Assembly (NCBI GenBank): GCA_021848065.1
Contig: JAJZNA010000025.1
Coordinates: 1 to 45,126, forward strand
Direction of reading: 5' to 3'
Length of the DNA: 45,126 nucleotides
From: Microcaldota archaeon
Lineage (GTDB): Archaea > Micrarchaeota > Micrarchaeia > Micrarchaeales > CABMGC01
Positions 27,300 to 37,840 of this stretch are shown here, piece by piece. How positions within the stretch are numbered: position 1 is the stretch's first letter; every line of letters starts with the position of its first letter. The notes beneath the pieces were generated by a model. The model was given only the letters and a program-made list of their open reading frames with translations. It ran no database searches and was not told the origin of the DNA. The position numbers were made by a program, and so were the translations under genes.

Positions 27300-27902
27300 A
27301 TGATAAAGATCATTGTATTCGACATAGGCGGAGTGCTGATAAAATACGACGACAGGATGTATTACAAATACCTTTCAAGGAAGCATGATATAGACAGTGA
27401 TGCGTTCTTCAAGGCAATATCAAAGTACTCCGAACAGGTTGACGCGGGAAAGATAACAACTTCGCAGCTAGAGGAGAAAATGTCGCATGCCATTGGAATA
27501 CCGAAATCTGAGATAGGATATGACAAGTTCTTTCCCAACATAGCAAAGCCGAACAGGCCGGTTGAGAGGCTTGCAAGGAAGCTCTCGGAGAGATATGATA
27601 TCGCAGTGCTTAGCAATGTGAACAAATCAAGGCATACGGCAGTCTTGAACGTTGTTGTTGACGGGAAGGTCTTCAAGCACGAATTCTTATCTTACAAAAT
27701 CGGCGACATAAAGCCCCATCTCAAGGTGTACAGATACATGATCAAGAAACTTGGGGTGAAGCCAGGCGAGATACTTTTTATAGATGACAAGAAGGAGAAC
27801 ATAGATGCTGCTAAGAGGCTTGGCATAAATGGCATAGTGTACCAGAACATAGGGCAGCTGGAAAGGGATGTGAAGAGGGCATTGGGTACGGCCAGGATAT
27901 AG
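27300..27902 (+). CDS. HAD-superfamily hydrolase
   Basis: IIVFDIGGVLIKYDD, AVLSNVNKSRH, GEILFIDDKKENIDAAKRLGINGI. Confidence 0.88.
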   Translation: MIKIIVFDIGGVLIKYDDRMYYKYLSRKHDIDSDAFFKAISKYSEQVDAGKITTSQLEEKMSHAIGIPKSEIGYDKFFPNIAKPNRPVERLARKLSERYDIAVLSNVNKSRHTAVLNVVVDGKVFKHEFLSYKIGDIKPHLKVYRYMIKKLGVKPGEILFIDDKKENIDAAKRLGINGIVYQNIGQLERDVKRALGTARI

Positions 27903-28140
27903 TGCCTAAAGCAAGGCATTTGTCATCCCCATACTTAGTGATAGAAAACATGTCTCTTAAGTAGCTGGGTTAACAATGCAATGCAGCTTATAGCGCAAAG
28001 GTTCCTCTTTCTCTGACCCTTATACAGGGTGTGTGCAGAGATTTATAAGGCAGCTACAAACACGACAACCGGCAAATAACACGCTTGCATATTAAGAGTC
28101 AGGTACTAGCCCCATTCCTGCGTACGTGACACGTACGAGG

Positions 28141-29562
28141 TCATCCGTCCAGATACCGATAGATCTCGGCAGGGTGGGGGAAGGAGGCCATTTCCATGCA
28201 CTCCTTTCGCTTCAGGTCCAGATAGGTTTCAAGGACCTCGTTTCCGAAAACAGGCTTTAGGAAGGCGTTATCGGACTCAAGCTCATCCAGGGCATCGCTC
28301 AGGCTCCTTGGTATCTCACGTACACCTAGCTTCGTGCGCTCCTCCTTGCCCATGTGCCATATGTTCTGTGAAATGACAGGATCTCCAGGATCGGATTTCT
28401 TCTTAACTCCATCCAGGGCAGCCATCAATATCGCAGAGAATGCAAGATAAGGATTTGCAGTAGGGTCCGGAGCCCTGTACTCCAGGCGCTTTGCCTTCTC
28501 GGATCCCTTGAAATATGTAGGCACCCTGACCACCGCACTCCTGTTCGACTTGCTCCATGCAAGGTATACAGGCGCCTCGAATCCGGGTATCAGCCTGCGG
28601 TAGCTGTTCACTGTGGGTGACACTATGGCAGAAAGTGCGCGGGCATGCTCAAGGATGCCACCTATGGCATACCTACCCGTGTCGCTAAGCTCCGCGTATG
28701 CATCCCCCTTGTCATACATGGCGTTCTTCCCATCTAGGGACCAGAGGCTGAAGTGGGTGTGCATCCCGGTGCCATTGTCCCCGTACATGGGCTTTGGCAT
28801 GAACGTGGCTACCGTGGCGTTCCTCCTCGCGACGTTCTTTACCACGTATTTGAGTGTCTGAAGGTTGTCCGCAGTCTTGACCAATGTGGAGTACTTGAAA
28901 TTTATCTCGCACTGGCCAGCAGTTGCTACCTCGTGGTGCGCAGCCTCTATCTCGAATCCAAAGCTGTCCACAAGAGTGTTTATTATCTCGGACCTTATGT
29001 CGCCAAGCTGGTCTACTGGCTCGGCAGGATAGTAGCCTTCCTTGTGCCTTATTATGTATCCGCCATTGCCTTCCCATGGCGCTTCCCTGGCGTGTATCTT
29101 GTATCCTATCCCAGAGCTTGGCATGGCCATGTCCATGCTGACAGAATCGAATATGAAAAACTCAGGTTCAGGGCCAAAATAGCTGCTGTATCCCAGTTCC
29201 TTCTGGTGCTTTTCCGCACTCTCTGCAATGCACCTTGGGTCCCTTTCGAACCTGCCCTCACTGGCGCCGCGGTGAACCTCTGCAAGCATCCTCGCAACGC
29301 CGTTTGACCAGGGTATTAGGCGGACGGTATCGGGTATTGGCACCAGGACCATATCGCTCTCGTATATCTCCGTGAATCCCCTTATGCTGCTTCCGTCCAG
29401 CTTTCCGAATCCCTCGCTGAACGACGCCTTGTCGAACGGGTTTGCCGGAATAGTTATGTGCTGAAGGCTACCGAAAAGATCGGTGAACTGCAGGTCTACC
29501 CATTTCACACCGTGGCCTTTCAAATACCCTATCGCAGCATCTACTTGTTCTTCCGTAGCCAT
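28141..29562 (-). CDS. glnA: Glutamine synthetase type I
   Basis: FDGSSIRGF-like [81 protein letters not shown]. Confidence 0.97.
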   Translation of the reverse strand: MATEEQVDAAIGYLKGHGVKWVDLQFTDLFGSLQHITIPANPFDKASFSEGFGKLDGSSIRGFTEIYESDMVLVPIPDTVRLIPWSNGVARMLAEVHRGASEGRFERDPRCIAESAEKHQKELGYSSYFGPEPEFFIFDSVSMDMAMPSSGIGYKIHAREAPWEGNGGYIIRHKEGYYPAEPVDQLGDIRSEIINTLVDSFGFEIEAAHHEVATAGQCEINFKYSTLVKTADNLQTLKYVVKNVARRNATVATFMPKPMYGDNGTGMHTHFSLWSLDGKNAMYDKGDAYAELSDTGRYAIGGILEHARALSAIVSPTVNSYRRLIPGFEAPVYLAWSKSNRSAVVRVPTYFKGSEKAKRLEYRAPDPTANPYLAFSAILMAALDGVKKKSDPGDPVISQNIWHMGKEERTKLGVREIPRSLSDALDELESDNAFLKPVFGNEVLETYLDLKRKECMEMASFPHPAEIYRYLDG

Positions 29563-29725
29563 TTTATCCCCACGAGGAGTAGTAAACCGTGCGCAGTTAA
29601 TAATCTTCACTGCAAATTTCCGCGCCGGGATTATATGGGGAGTGCTATGCACATATTTTAAATTGCTAAGGCCATATATTAGTCCCCGCAGTGCATTTTC
29701 AGGTGTACCGTCGCAGATGCACAGA

Positions 29726-30451
29726 TCACGGCCTATGCCTGTCGCTTATCCTGTTTCCATAAAGGTCGTAAAAGCTTGCATGTGCAAAATCGAATAGCTC
29801 GTTGTTCAGCATGGGTATGTGCTCTTCGGTGCCGTAGCCGACACGGCTGCCTATTATCAATCTGTTGAAAGCTGGCGCGTTCACAAGCCGTATTGCGCCA
29901 TTATATTCCTTGTAGTGCCTGTGCATGCCTTCGCCCACCTCGGCAACAAGCCAGGCCTTGCTGTCAGTGCCATTGACAGAAGCGGCTATGTGGCCATGGC
30001 CGCATGCTATGTATCCCTTTTTAACCGCATCTGCAGAGGGCATGGCATTGCCATGCATCAAGGCGACATCTTCCAGTAGCACCTCCTTGCTGACCTCGAC
30101 ATCGAAACCCATCTCCGCAAGCATAGTGTCCAGGTATGCGTCGTGGTTTCCGCGCGCTATCCTCACCTCGAAGCCTTCGAGGGCGCTGAAGAATTCGCGT
30201 ATGAGCGACTTCTCGGCTAAGGTGACATGGCCTATGCTGTCCTTCACATCCCCTAAAAGCACCAGGGACTTCGAGCGGTTTGCCTTGCATATGGAGACCA
30301 ACTCCTGCGCCATCTTTGCAGTGGCCCTTGGAAAGGATATCTTGGACTCCTCAAACTTCGCTTCGATGCCTATGTGGAGGTCTCCGGCAACCACTACACG
30401 TTCGCCTTCCACCAGAAGGGCAGGCACCCCGTTTATGAATGAGATTGGCAA
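29726..30451 (-). CDS. Metallophosphoesterase (archaeal phosphoesterase family)
   Basis: [67 protein letters not shown]. Confidence 0.93.
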   Translation of the reverse strand: MPISFINGVPALLVEGERVVVAGDLHIGIEAKFEESKISFPRATAKMAQELVSICKANRSKSLVLLGDVKDSIGHVTLAEKSLIREFFSALEGFEVRIARGNHDAYLDTMLAEMGFDVEVSKEVLLEDVALMHGNAMPSADAVKKGYIACGHGHIAASVNGTDSKAWLVAEVGEGMHRHYKEYNGAIRLVNAPAFNRLIIGSRVGYGTEEHIPMLNNELFDFAHASFYDLYGNRISDRHRP

Positions 30452-30540
30452 ATTATCACATGATGCGCATGGATAATGGCTGCCGCATAGCCTTTATATG
30501 TTCTGGTCGAAGATATCTAATTGGGTCTTGAGGAATTTTG

Positions 30541-31611
30541 ATGGCAAATGGCACAGTTTCCATAGGCAAGATATTCGGAATAGGGATAGAGCTTCACTGG
30601 ATGTTCATACTCCTAATACTCTTCTTCTTCTACATATCGCCCCTGTTCGGGCTGGTATGGGTGCTCCTATTCATATGCGTGCTGATACACGAGCTTTCAC
30701 ACTCGGTAACATCGATCAGGAACGGAATAAATGTAAGCAGGATAATACTCATGCCCATAGGAGGCGCGTCTATAATAGAAGAGACGAAGATTGCTCCGGA
30801 TGTAGAATTCCGCATATCGATTGCCGGGCCGATAATGAGCCTCTTCCTAGGGGGCCTTTTTGGAGTTATGGTAATATTCACCCCGCCAGGGATAATCACG
30901 TTCATAGTGCAGTACCTGTTCCTGATAAACATACTGCTTGGGGTATTCAACATACTGCCTGCATTCCCAATGGACGGGGGTAGGGTGCTTAGGAGCTATC
31001 TGGAGAAGAGGCAGGGAGCATACCGGGCCACCATGAATACGCTAAAAGTAAGCAAGTACTGCGTTGCGCTTATAATAATAGGCACCGTGGCGTTCCTTGT
31101 AATCCCGAGCACGTATGACCTTGCGTACAAGGAGTGGATAGTGATATGGAACCTGCTAATAGTCTTCTTCCTATACCAGGGCATAACCGCGGAGAAGGCC
31201 AACGCCGTGCTAAGGCACGAGACGCGCGGCATGAAGATAACCGACGTTATAAGCAGGAAGTACGCGATGGTGAGTTACAGGATGAGCATAGGGAGGCTCT
31301 ATGGGCTTGTAAGGTCAAGGAAGGAGCACATAATGGTTGCGAAGAAGCCTGACGGCACCTACGCGCTGGTGGATATATTCAACAGACAGGGTGCGAAGAG
31401 TGCCCGCACGGTGGCGGACATGCTCATACCCATCCCCAATATAGGCCCAGACCTGGACCTTGTCGATGCTATAGCAAAAATAGAGACCAACCCCTACAGG
31501 GTGGCTGCAGTAGTGAAGGGGAAGAGGCTGCTTGGGATAGCAACATCGAGCCATATAAACGCCGTTATAACCCTGCATATGGCCAAAAAGCCTGACGAAG
31601 ATGCAACTTGA
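30541..31611 (+). CDS. M50 site-2-protease-like membrane metalloprotease with C-terminal CBS-like region
   Basis: LIHELSHSVTS, NILPAFPMDGGRVLRSYL; C-terminal paired CBS-like repeats. Confidence 0.93.
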   Translation: MANGTVSIGKIFGIGIELHWMFILLILFFFYISPLFGLVWVLLFICVLIHELSHSVTSIRNGINVSRIILMPIGGASIIEETKIAPDVEFRISIAGPIMSLFLGGLFGVMVIFTPPGIITFIVQYLFLINILLGVFNILPAFPMDGGRVLRSYLEKRQGAYRATMNTLKVSKYCVALIIIGTVAFLVIPSTYDLAYKEWIVIWNLLIVFFLYQGITAEKANAVLRHETRGMKITDVISRKYAMVSYRMSIGRLYGLVRSRKEHIMVAKKPDGTYALVDIFNRQGAKSARTVADMLIPIPNIGPDLDLVDAIAKIETNPYRVAAVVKGKRLLGIATSSHINAVITLHMAKKPDEDAT

Positions 31612-31707
31612 GCGTGGCAGGGCGAAAGGCTTGACCTCTGTTTTCCTGACAGCAAAGATTTTAATAGGTTAATATAGTCTAACCTATAGAGGGGCCGGGG
31701 CGGACTG

Positions 31708-34700
31708 ATGTTGTACCTAAAGTCTATTACTCTTGACAAATTCAAGTCTTTCAGGCACGCCGAGCTCCTATTGTCCAAAGGATTCACATGCATAGTGGGG
31801 CCCAACGGCAGCGGCAAGAGCGTCATATTCGACGCACTATCGGTGGCACTGGGGGAACCTTCCCCGCAGCAGCTAAGGGTCACCTCGCTGGGGCAGCTGA
31901 TAAACAACACGGTCAAGCCAAAGCAGGGAGAGTTCGCCAAGGCGCACATAAAGCTTGAGTTCGATGGAGGGGACGAACCAATAACAGTCACTAAGACAGT
32001 AAGGTCGGATTCTAAGACGCTCTACAAGCTCAACGGAAAGACAATGACCAGGAGGGAAGTCATAGAGTTCTTCTCGAAGAACAGCGTGAGGGTGGACGAC
32101 ACCACCACCATAGCGCAGGGCGAGATAGACGGGCTCTCAAAGCTAAATTCCAAGCAGAGGAGGGAGCTGATAGACGTGGCGGCAGGGATAAAGGAATTTG
32201 AGTACAAGAAGACCGAGGCCATGCGTGAACTGGAGAAGGTGGACCAGAGGATAAGCGAGGCAAACGTGATGCTTAGCGAGAGGCAGGGATTCCTCAAGGA
32301 GCTCGAGAAGGAGAAAGAGGCCGCAGAGGCATGGCTGCAGATGGGCAAGAGGGTGAGGCTGCTCACTTACAGCGTGCTCAAGGTGCGTCAGGCGGGGCTA
32401 AAGGCCTCATTTGAGCAGTCCACAAAGGATATGTCAATACTTGATGCTAGGAAGATGGAGCTCTCCGCTAAGAAGGTTGAGATAGGGTCAAGGCGGGACC
32501 AGCTGAACGCAGAGGTGCAGCAGCTGCAGGCAGAGTTCAGCAAGATGAACTCTACGTCCGGGGAGATACGCGCAAGGCTGGAAAACCTCAACAACGAGCT
32601 TGCCAGGCTTGAGGTGGAGATACCAAACCTTGCAAAGTCACTTGACGAGCTGAACTACACGATAACACAGTCCAACGCGGAGCTGAAAGAAGCTACAGAG
32701 AGGATAAAGGAGGATGGTGCACGCGTGCTGGAGCTTGACAAGACAATATCACGGCTTGATGCAGAGATAGGAAAGGCGGTAGAGGTGCCTGATGACGTAG
32801 ACTTCGAGGCAGAGGTCAATGCCCTTGAGGCCCTAATACAGGGCGATGAGAATAAGCTTGTGGAGCTTCAGAACTACATATCAAAGCTCCAGGCTGACAT
32901 TTCGATAGTGCAGTCAAGAAAGGCGGACACGGAGAAGCAGGGAACAGAGCTGATGCAGAGGAGGAATGATATTGCAAGCAGAAAGGAGAAGTCCTCGAAT
33001 GCAGTCACTGATGCCAAGGCCAGGTCGAAGAAATCGGAGGCACGCATAGGCGAGCTTGATGAACAGCGCGCCGAGCTGTCCCGTACCTGTGACAGGACTG
33101 ATGAAGAGATACTGGAACTCAAAAAGCAGCAATGGATGTACTCGCAATCAAGGGACGGGTCGCTTGCGACCAGGCTGTCGGAGAAGTTCAGCCAGTCTGA
33201 CGGATTTTACGGGAAAGCGGCTGGGCTTTGCACATATGAAGGCACTTATGCCACAGCCATAGAGACGGCCGCAACCAACAGGTTCGATTACTACGTGGTG
33301 GACTCCATAAAGTCTGCCAGCGTCTTCATAAACTTCCTCAAGAAGAACGGCCTGGGTAGGGCCACCTTCATACCGATGGCTGAGGTTAGCTCCCCACCAG
33401 TTAGCTCTGTGAGGGCTGATGGGATGAGGCCGCTGCTGGATTTCATAAATTATGACAAGAAATTCGCCAGGGTATTTAGCTACATATTCGGAAACACGTA
33501 CCTCATAAACGACCCAAATGACGCTAAAAGGTTCGGCATCGGGAAGCACAGGTACGTCACCATCGACGGGGAGCTCATAGAGGGATCAGGCATAATATCG
33601 GGAGGATCGCAGAAAGCCAGGGTCTCACTCGCAGCAGTGGAAAGCAGGCTCAAGGCAGTGACAGACGAGAACGAGAAGGCGAAGAAGCTCTACCACTCAA
33701 CAGATTCCGCACTTCAGGCAGAGAGCAAGGAATACGCACTCGTAAACATGCAGATGCAGCAGCTCTCCGCAGACCTCGGCCTGGCATCTAACGAGCTAAT
33801 AGACACTGACAGGAAGATGGCTTCATTGAAGGACCAGCTGGCGGGATTCGATGCCGAAGTGTCCAGACTGTCTAAGGAGGTTGAACAGAAGGACAGGGAG
33901 AAGCTGGAGGTCGCATCGGCCCTTAACAGGAACAAGGACGCAAGGAAGGCAGCATACGACAAGCTTACCGAGGCCACCAGGGGCAGCGCAAACTCGAAGA
34001 AGATGAAGGAGGAGAAGGCACGCATAGAGGCGATGAGGAACGAGGCGCAGGACTGCAGGGTGAAGAGGGGAAGCCTCAACACGGAGATGGGAATGCTTCA
34101 GCAGAAGTGCGGCGTATTGTCAAAGTCCGTAGAGACTAAGAAGGCGCAGCTAAAGGACGTTGGCGAACAGCTAAAGTCAAAGGAGCTTAGGAAGGAAGTG
34201 GTACTCAAGTCCAAGGGAGAGATCGAGCGTGATGCAGCCAGCAAGTCCGAATCAACCAAGAAGGTCATAGCAAGGATACAGGCGATAACGGAGGATGTTG
34301 GCAAGCTTTCTGGAGAGTACGGAAGGCTTGATGCTGAGATAACATCGATAGAGAGGCAGATAACGGAGATACGGATAAGGCGGCAGGGAGTGGAGACCAC
34401 CCTTAACGACATAACAGCAGAGCTCAAGGCATATGACGAGAGCGTGGAGGCGGTGAAGGGCAGGCTCGAGGAGATGAATGCGGAGATAGGCGTGCTTAAA
34501 GGCAAGATAGAGGCGCTTGGAAATGTGAACCAGAAAGCGCCGGAGACGTATGAGGCAAATAAGAAGCTTGTGGAGGAGGCATCCCTCAAGGTATCGACGC
34601 TGCAGACAGAGAAGGAGGCCGTGCTTAGGATGATAGAGGAGATTGATTCGAAGAAGCTCCAGACATTCATGGACATGCTCAATGAAGTGAACAAGGGATT

Positions 34701-35118
34701 CATGAGGCTCTACAACTACGTCTTCCCAGGCAAGGCCTCGATAGTCCTTGAGGATGACAAGGATCCCTTGAACAGCGGCATATTCATAAAGATAAACAAC
34801 GGCAAGTCGGATACACAGTTCATGTCCATGTCAGGAGGGGAGAGGGCGATAATATCGCTCATGCTCCTCTTCGCCATACACATGGGCAAGAAGTCGGCGT
34901 TCTACATATTCGACGAAGTGGATGCAGCCCTGGACAAGGAGAACGCGAAGAAGCTCTCGATGCTGATAAAGGAGATGTCTAAGGAGGCGCAGTTCATAGT
35001 GATAAGCCATAATGACTCGCTGATAGTTAACTCTGACGCTGCCATAGGCGTTGTGAAGACTGAAGGAGAGTCAAAAGCCTATGGCGTGGACGTTGCCAAC
35101 ATAATAAAGAAAGGATGA
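31708..35118 (+). CDS. smc: SMC chromosome segregation ATPase
   Basis: 1136 aa; Walker A GPNGSGKSVIFDALSVALGE, coiled coils, hinge with SGIISGGSQK, signature SMSGGERAIISLMLLFA, Walker B FYIFDEVDAALD. Confidence 0.97.
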   Translation: MLYLKSITLDKFKSFRHAELLLSKGFTCIVGPNGSGKSVIFDALSVALGEPSPQQLRVTSLGQLINNTVKPKQGEFAKAHIKLEFDGGDEPITVTKTVRSDSKTLYKLNGKTMTRREVIEFFSKNSVRVDDTTTIAQGEIDGLSKLNSKQRRELIDVAAGIKEFEYKKTEAMRELEKVDQRISEANVMLSERQGFLKELEKEKEAAEAWLQMGKRVRLLTYSVLKVRQAGLKASFEQSTKDMSILDARKMELSAKKVEIGSRRDQLNAEVQQLQAEFSKMNSTSGEIRARLENLNNELARLEVEIPNLAKSLDELNYTITQSNAELKEATERIKEDGARVLELDKTISRLDAEIGKAVEVPDDVDFEAEVNALEALIQGDENKLVELQNYISKLQADISIVQSRKADTEKQGTELMQRRNDIASRKEKSSNAVTDAKARSKKSEARIGELDEQRAELSRTCDRTDEEILELKKQQWMYSQSRDGSLATRLSEKFSQSDGFYGKAAGLCTYEGTYATAIETAATNRFDYYVVDSIKSASVFINFLKKNGLGRATFIPMAEVSSPPVSSVRADGMRPLLDFINYDKKFARVFSYIFGNTYLINDPNDAKRFGIGKHRYVTIDGELIEGSGIISGGSQKARVSLAAVESRLKAVTDENEKAKKLYHSTDSALQAESKEYALVNMQMQQLSADLGLASNELIDTDRKMASLKDQLAGFDAEVSRLSKEVEQKDREKLEVASALNRNKDARKAAYDKLTEATRGSANSKKMKEEKARIEAMRNEAQDCRVKRGSLNTEMGMLQQKCGVLSKSVETKKAQLKDVGEQLKSKELRKEVVLKSKGEIERDAASKSESTKKVIARIQAITEDVGKLSGEYGRLDAEITSIERQITEIRIRRQGVETTLNDITAELKAYDESVEAVKGRLEEMNAEIGVLKGKIEALGNVNQKAPETYEANKKLVEEASLKVSTLQTEKEAVLRMIEEIDSKKLQTFMDMLNEVNKGFMRLYNYVFPGKASIVLEDDKDPLNSGIFIKINNGKSDTQFMSMSGGERAIISLMLLFAIHMGKKSAFYIFDEVDAALDKENAKKLSMLIKEMSKEAQFIVISHNDSLIVNSDAAIGVVKTEGESKAYGVDVANIIKKG

Positions 35119-35127
35119 GTGGTGTGA

Positions 35128-36189
35128 TTGCCTAGGAAGCAGATTAAGGAAAAGCCTGAAGGGAAGGCAGCCATGAAGTTTTCCCCGCTGTGGGTCCTAT
35201 ACGCACTGCTTGCGCTCACCATACTGGCATACGCAGCCTACAACAATGCGCTGATAGGGATGGTGGCAGTAGCACTGATAGTGGTTACCCTGGCGGTTGA
35301 GTTTAGGACCAGCGTCAAGGAGGAAGGTGCCAAGAAGAGCATATATGAGGTTGGCATAGCGTTGGTGGCCGTGCTTGTGGCGTGGGTGATAGTGAGTTTT
35401 GTGCTTGAGACGTCAAGCCCGCTCAATGTGGTGGCGAGCTGCAGCATGCTCCCCAACCTGCATAGGGGCGACCTTGTGGTGCTGCATGGAATAACAAACA
35501 TGCAGGAGTTCCTGTCGTCACACCATGTGCCTGTGGTCAACATGACAGGGTCAGGCCTCTCAAGCTTCTACAACATAAGCAGGGAATGGCTGGTATACCT
35601 GCCATACTACAGCAACAACCCGTCTTCTTTGGCAGCTTTCAATACCAATCCGTTCACACCGTTCGTAGTTCGCAATGGAAGCTACGAGGTGGGCCTGTAT
35701 GACTTCAGGTGCATCGCATACTACAGCTATAGGGGAGTGTACAGCTACTTCTCACGATGCGAAGTGAACCAGACGTCACAGGAGGGAGCTCCTATAAAGT
35801 ATTTCTACTCGGTTGAGAAGCTATACGCGGCAAACGGCACCGTGAGCAACGTGATAGTCACTGAGTCGATAAAGATAGCAAATGTTACGATCAACGAGAA
35901 CTACAGCAACCCCATAATAGTGTATGCCACTGCCCCCAATGACAGTTATCCCAAGTCTGACATAATACACAGGCTCGTGGCCGCGGTGCGTGATGGGAAT
36001 AACTACTATCTCCTAACAAAGGGCGACAATAACCCGTACTTCGACCTGCAGGTGGCAAACTATCCAGTCAACCAGAGTTCAGTGATAGGATATGTCATCG
36101 GATCGGTGCCTGTGCTGGGATACGTGAAGATATTGCTGAGCGGGCAGATATCGAGCGTTGCGGGATGCAACGAGACAATAGTGAGATAG
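35128..36189 (+). CDS. Signal peptidase I (archaeal S26B/Sec11-like)
   Basis: TTG start; TM segments, SCSMLPNLHRGDLVVLHG, DIIHRLVAAVRDGNNYYLLTKGDNN. Confidence 0.85.
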   Translation: MPRKQIKEKPEGKAAMKFSPLWVLYALLALTILAYAAYNNALIGMVAVALIVVTLAVEFRTSVKEEGAKKSIYEVGIALVAVLVAWVIVSFVLETSSPLNVVASCSMLPNLHRGDLVVLHGITNMQEFLSSHHVPVVNMTGSGLSSFYNISREWLVYLPYYSNNPSSLAAFNTNPFTPFVVRNGSYEVGLYDFRCIAYYSYRGVYSYFSRCEVNQTSQEGAPIKYFYSVEKLYAANGTVSNVIVTESIKIANVTINENYSNPIIVYATAPNDSYPKSDIIHRLVAAVRDGNNYYLLTKGDNNPYFDLQVANYPVNQSSVIGYVIGSVPVLGYVKILLSGQISSVAGCNETIVR

Positions 36190-36192
36190 GCA

Positions 36193-37062
36193 CTATGCAT
36201 GAGACATGCCTTTTACTGCGCTCAAGAAGCCGTGCCTTATTTCATCAGCCATTGAGCGATAAAGTCCTGGAAGCATCTCGACAGGATTGCCAGAAGGGCT
36301 AAAGAGGCGGTTGAATGTTTGCCGGAGAAGTTCAGCATGATAACCAGAGATGTCCCTCAGATGGTCTCCAGGCCCTTTTCCAAACAGGAATTTGAACTGG
36401 TGCAGTGTCATCTCTGCGTATTTTGCAAGGAGCATGGAGCCATGATTGGCAGGGGTGTTAAGGTGCTCCACATCCAACAGCACCCCAATTGCCGAAGAGA
36501 TATCAGTGAAATCAGTTATGTGGACACCTCCTGAGACTATGGAAAGGTCTGCGGCAGGATTGTGCGAATTTTGGTCCATGACTCTGGAAAACATATGTGC
36601 AGACCTCTCCAGGCTTGCAGCGAAGTACATCAGGCGGTGCAGGTAAGTAGTTGCAAGAATAAAAATATCAGGCGCGCCAGATTCGGAGAGTGATCTAATC
36701 GTATTTTTTAGTGCGTGGTTGGATGTCATGTGGAAAAGGTATGTGGGGACATCGTCACAAGGCAAGACGCTAACGTGGCCACTTTCAAGTTCGTACAATG
36801 CAGTTGAAAAGGGGTCATTAGCCGTGACATGTTCGCGGAATAGTTCGGTTAGGATTACCAGGTCCCTTTCATGGTCCCTTAGAAGAGGCGCAAAGGCGCC
36901 TCTAAGAGAGCTGGCCTGCTGCTCCTTTTGTGCCGCATCTAGCCCGTAGCGAAAGGAATATGCATATAGGTGGATAGTGCCTTCAGGGTACCTGAGATTT
37001 GTAAATTTACTCACAGCGCGTGACATAGCTGCCTCGTATGCCCCCATGGGTGTGCACCGCAT
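36193..37062 (-). CDS. Hypothetical, mostly helical protein
   Basis: 289-aa uninterrupted ORF in a space with no competing gene; no recognised motif. Confidence 0.6.
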   Translation of the reverse strand: MRCTPMGAYEAAMSRAVSKFTNLRYPEGTIHLYAYSFRYGLDAAQKEQQASSLRGAFAPLLRDHERDLVILTELFREHVTANDPFSTALYELESGHVSVLPCDDVPTYLFHMTSNHALKNTIRSLSESGAPDIFILATTYLHRLMYFAASLERSAHMFSRVMDQNSHNPAADLSIVSGGVHITDFTDISSAIGVLLDVEHLNTPANHGSMLLAKYAEMTLHQFKFLFGKGPGDHLRDISGYHAELLRQTFNRLFSPSGNPVEMLPGLYRSMADEIRHGFLSAVKGMSHA

Positions 37063-37074
37063 ATTGCCAATACA

Positions 37075-37251
37075 TTACACAATGAACTCGAATTCGGCTT
37101 CCCTCTCGAAGTACTCCCTCTTCTTTAGAAGCAGGAGATAGCCGTCAACGAGCCTGTAGCCCCTGTGCAGGACATCGAACGCATCCACCATGCGCATATC
37201 GCGCGTAAGCCTCACGAAGAAATGGTTGTTTTCGTATCCTGAGAATATCAT
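37075..37251 (-). CDS. Small hypothetical protein (58 aa)
   Basis: Translates MIFSGYENNHFFVRLTRDMRMVDAFDVLHRGYRLVDGYLLLLKKREYFEREAEFEFIV; below the track length cutoff. Confidence 0.5.
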   Translation of the reverse strand: MIFSGYENNHFFVRLTRDMRMVDAFDVLHRGYRLVDGYLLLLKKREYFEREAEFEFIV

Positions 37252-37386
37252 AGCACCACGCCCATTAATTATTCTGGATTTTGTGGTATTTAAACGGGAT
37301 TATTTGAATCAGATTAAACAAATGGGCTTGTTTAAATGCAACATTGTAAGAAGCGCTGACGTCGTAGCGTATGAGTAGCGCGGAAA

Positions 37387-37737
37387 CTATCTTATATTGC
37401 TGAAATCGCCGGTGGTCTTGACCTCAGGCTGCTTGGGCATCTCCTTGCTGGCAAGCTCCTTCTCCATCTTCGCCACGCTGTCCTCAAGGACCTTGGCGAA
37501 GTTCTTGGCGGTGCTCTTGTTAACTATGAATTCACCTATCAGCTGCTTTTTTATGCTGTCTATGAACATGATCCCCACAACCCCTTCCTTCTCCACCTTC
37601 CCGCTCTTATCGTCCTTTACTGCCTTTATCCTTATGCTGACCCCCATCTCATCCGCGAAGACGGGCCTGTCTAGCGGGTTTACGTTAAGCTGTTGTTCCG
37701 GCATAATGGTCATGGCTTGGTTATGGAACCTCGCCAT
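37387..37737 (-). CDS. Conserved-looking small protein (DUF3467-like?)
   Basis: 116 aa; GVVGIMFIDSIKKQLIGEFIVNKSTAKNFAKVLEDSVAKMEKEL; plausible but weak family call. Confidence 0.55.
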   Translation of the reverse strand: MARFHNQAMTIMPEQQLNVNPLDRPVFADEMGVSIRIKAVKDDKSGKVEKEGVVGIMFIDSIKKQLIGEFIVNKSTAKNFAKVLEDSVAKMEKELASKEMPKQPEVKTTGDFSNIR

Positions 37738-37840
37738 AAGGATAAGGCATCCTTGCTTATAAAATACTTTGTGCGTGCCCGGCGACCCTCCAAACTACCC
37801 TATATTATAAACCTTTAACGCCAAATATTGATGGATCAAG

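Noticed and set aside
27903-27918. TGCCT-AAAGCA-AGGCA after the HAD gene as a strong terminator
   Set aside because: Only a 5-bp stem with a short T run; too weak to call alone.
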